A DNA stretch of 64,000 nucleotides from Homalodisca vitripennis. Taxonomy: Eukaryota > Arthropoda > Insecta > Hemiptera > Cicadellidae. Within the stretch, counting starts at the first letter, position 1; every line of letters starts with the position of its first letter. Where the stretch lies: NCBI RefSeq assembly GCF_021130785.1, contig NC_060210.1, forward strand, positions 187,806,501-187,870,500, read 5' to 3'. The translations under genes and the position numbers were made by a program. The notes beneath the pieces are model-generated. The model had not been told where the DNA came from. It worked only from the letters and a program-made list of their open reading frames with translations, and did not search any database. Shown in pieces: positions 62,600 through 64,000 of this stretch.

Positions 62600-64000
62600 T
62601 TATGTGAATAAAGGTACAGTGAATAGGTAAGTTATAGATGTTGAAAAAATCCAACATTTAATAATTCATTTGTAATTTTTTTTCTTGTATATTATATTAT
62701 TTATGTAATTAAAATGAGTATTCTCAATTTTTTTAATGACTTTTAGCTCATTACTTAGAAATTAAATTACTTTCATGTTATTTCATTTACTTCAATATCA
62801 TTAATCATTTGCACGAAATCAATAATACACAGAGGTAATATAGTTACTATTAGACTGAGGTAAGGCTTTTCCTAACTTAGTATAGTTTATTCCGCTACAG
62901 ATAACTAACTACCTTTGTCCACATATATAGCTACTAAACCTTATTCAAAGTACGTCAATAGTTGACAAAATTCTTTATTTTAGATAAACACAGGGTAGAT
63001 TCCATTGAAGAATTCATCAAATGACAGTAATTTCTCTAATACCAGAGACATTAAACTACTAATATACCATAAACTAGGGTTACTTGTAGATAGAAGTATG
63101 CAAACGTAAGATTAGAAATGTCAGTAATTGCAACACTACCTGTCTCACCTAAACATTATTGACGAATTTCTATGACATATCTTCCAGCTAAAGTCAACAA
63201 CGAAAAATCATAACGAAACAACGAAATACATGTATTTATTGAGGTTAAGTGGTAGAGAGAGGACTGACAGCTCTAGCTCCGTCTCTTCAATAAAGGCGTT
63301 TTTCATAAAGAAATACCGGAAGTGGAGAATAGAGAACGCCTCACTACGAGTATGTTGAGATAGATTATTCCAAGACAGAGGTAAGAGGAGGTGGAAGCAG
63401 ATGGGAATGTATTTGATCCAGCTAATCAGGAAATGTACCGATGCGAAGCGTTTGTGATCGTGTATTGAGCCGATAACTATTAAGACTGACATCAACTTTT
63501 AATAGGTCTAATGCAGGGCCACCGTGGAAGTCACAATGTGTTTTGTGCCATGCTCATCTTAAGATGAATCGCGAAGAACGAGACAAACGGGTTTAAGGAT
63601 TTTGTTTTCTATGATTGGTGCAGAATGGACCTCCAGATTTTCAGGAAATCCTTTCTTGATTGAATACTATACATAACTTTGGATAAACCAATAATGTAAA
63701 ATAAAATTACTTCAAAAAACTAATTATCGTAGAGTTATGAATTAGTTTATAATGGTTTGATTATAACCACTAAGCTAAGTTGGTTGCCACAGGTTGAGCT
63801 TAAGTTTGTGAGTGATGAAAGAAGCAAATCAAATGACTTAAGCAGGAGTGAACTAAATGATGACAGTAGCGTATATTATATAAACTTTCTTTAGGTATTA
63901 AAATCCCCTTAAGATTAAGCATGCACTAAAATGAAAATTTAATGAATGGTTAATGGTAAACTTATAAAAGTCATGGTGCATAAATTAAGCTTACGTTAAA
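62600..64000. other. FoxP intron upstream of the alternative exons
   Basis: By gene direction this is intron 5' of exon a. It is shared with copies 1 and 2 (14,420-15,610 and 38,280-40,910, with gaps). No exon seen up to the window edge. Confidence 0.6.

Larger units (their letters stand above)
55425..64000 (+). repeat. Segmental duplication, copy 3 (5'-incomplete, runs off window)
   Basis: Third copy in the same orientation, starting at the equivalent of about 10,636 in copy 1 and 31,645 in copy 2 and continuing through the right edge. The first ~10.6 kb of the unit is missing on its left. It is the only copy that retains the two FoxP forkhead exons. Between about 57,000 and 58,790 I could not align it to the other copies. 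Confidence 0.88.

Noticed and set aside
63208..63495. Minus-strand frame of 95 codons, recurring at 14,786-15,097
   Set aside because: Copy 2 has a stop in the same frame and most differences between copies change the residue, so it looks like ordinary duplicated intron DNA.

Overview
The window is AT-rich animal DNA with long introns and many transposons. The only host coding sequence I can name is a FoxP forkhead transcription factor on the minus strand near 61.5-62.1 kb. The wording of its two forkhead exons, together with the mixture of mariner, Tigger, Penelope-like, Helitron-like and LINE relics, suggests an insect. I cannot name the order with confidence. Almost all the rest appears to be intronic, intergenic or repeat DNA. 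I see no rRNA gene, functional tRNA gene or CRISPR array.

Layout. The window is built from three diverged copies of one unit in direct orientation. Copy 1 runs from base 1 (or before it) to about 21.08 kb. Copy 2 runs from about 24.37 to 44.05 kb. Copy 3 runs from about 55.42 kb past the right edge and lacks the first ~10.6 kb of the unit. Spacers lie at 21.08-24.37 kb and 44.05-55.42 kb. The copies differ by many substitutions and by copy-specific insertions: a 5'-truncated LINE in copy 1 (17.2-19.6 kb), an apparently intact Tigger/pogo transposon in copy 2 (28.15-30.57 kb), a dead mariner in copy 2 (33.3-34.3 kb) and several unclassified inserts. Because the copies align, they serve as empty-site controls and give insertion boundaries almost to the base. 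A Helitron-like relic and a tRNA-like SINE occur in all three copies, so they predate the duplication. The second spacer holds a truncated Penelope-like element.

FoxP. Two neighbouring minus-strand exons, 350 bases apart, both encode the second half of the forkhead domain and both start in phase 0 at the same codon pair (Asn-Ala). They look like mutually exclusive alternatives. The upstream one (61,961-62,085) is open and well formed. The downstream one (61,477-61,610) carries an apparent 2-base insertion that breaks the conserved frame. Copies 1 and 2 hold the DNA flanking these exons, but each has lost the exons through a different deletion. The FoxP forkhead exons therefore survive in copy 3 only.

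Several islands, such as 16,886-17,068 versus 42,214-42,396 (183 bases with no difference visible), are far better conserved between copies 1 and 2 than their surroundings. Their changes and stop codons do not look like protein-coding constraint. They may be duplicated regulatory elements of the FoxP region or tracts of recent gene conversion.
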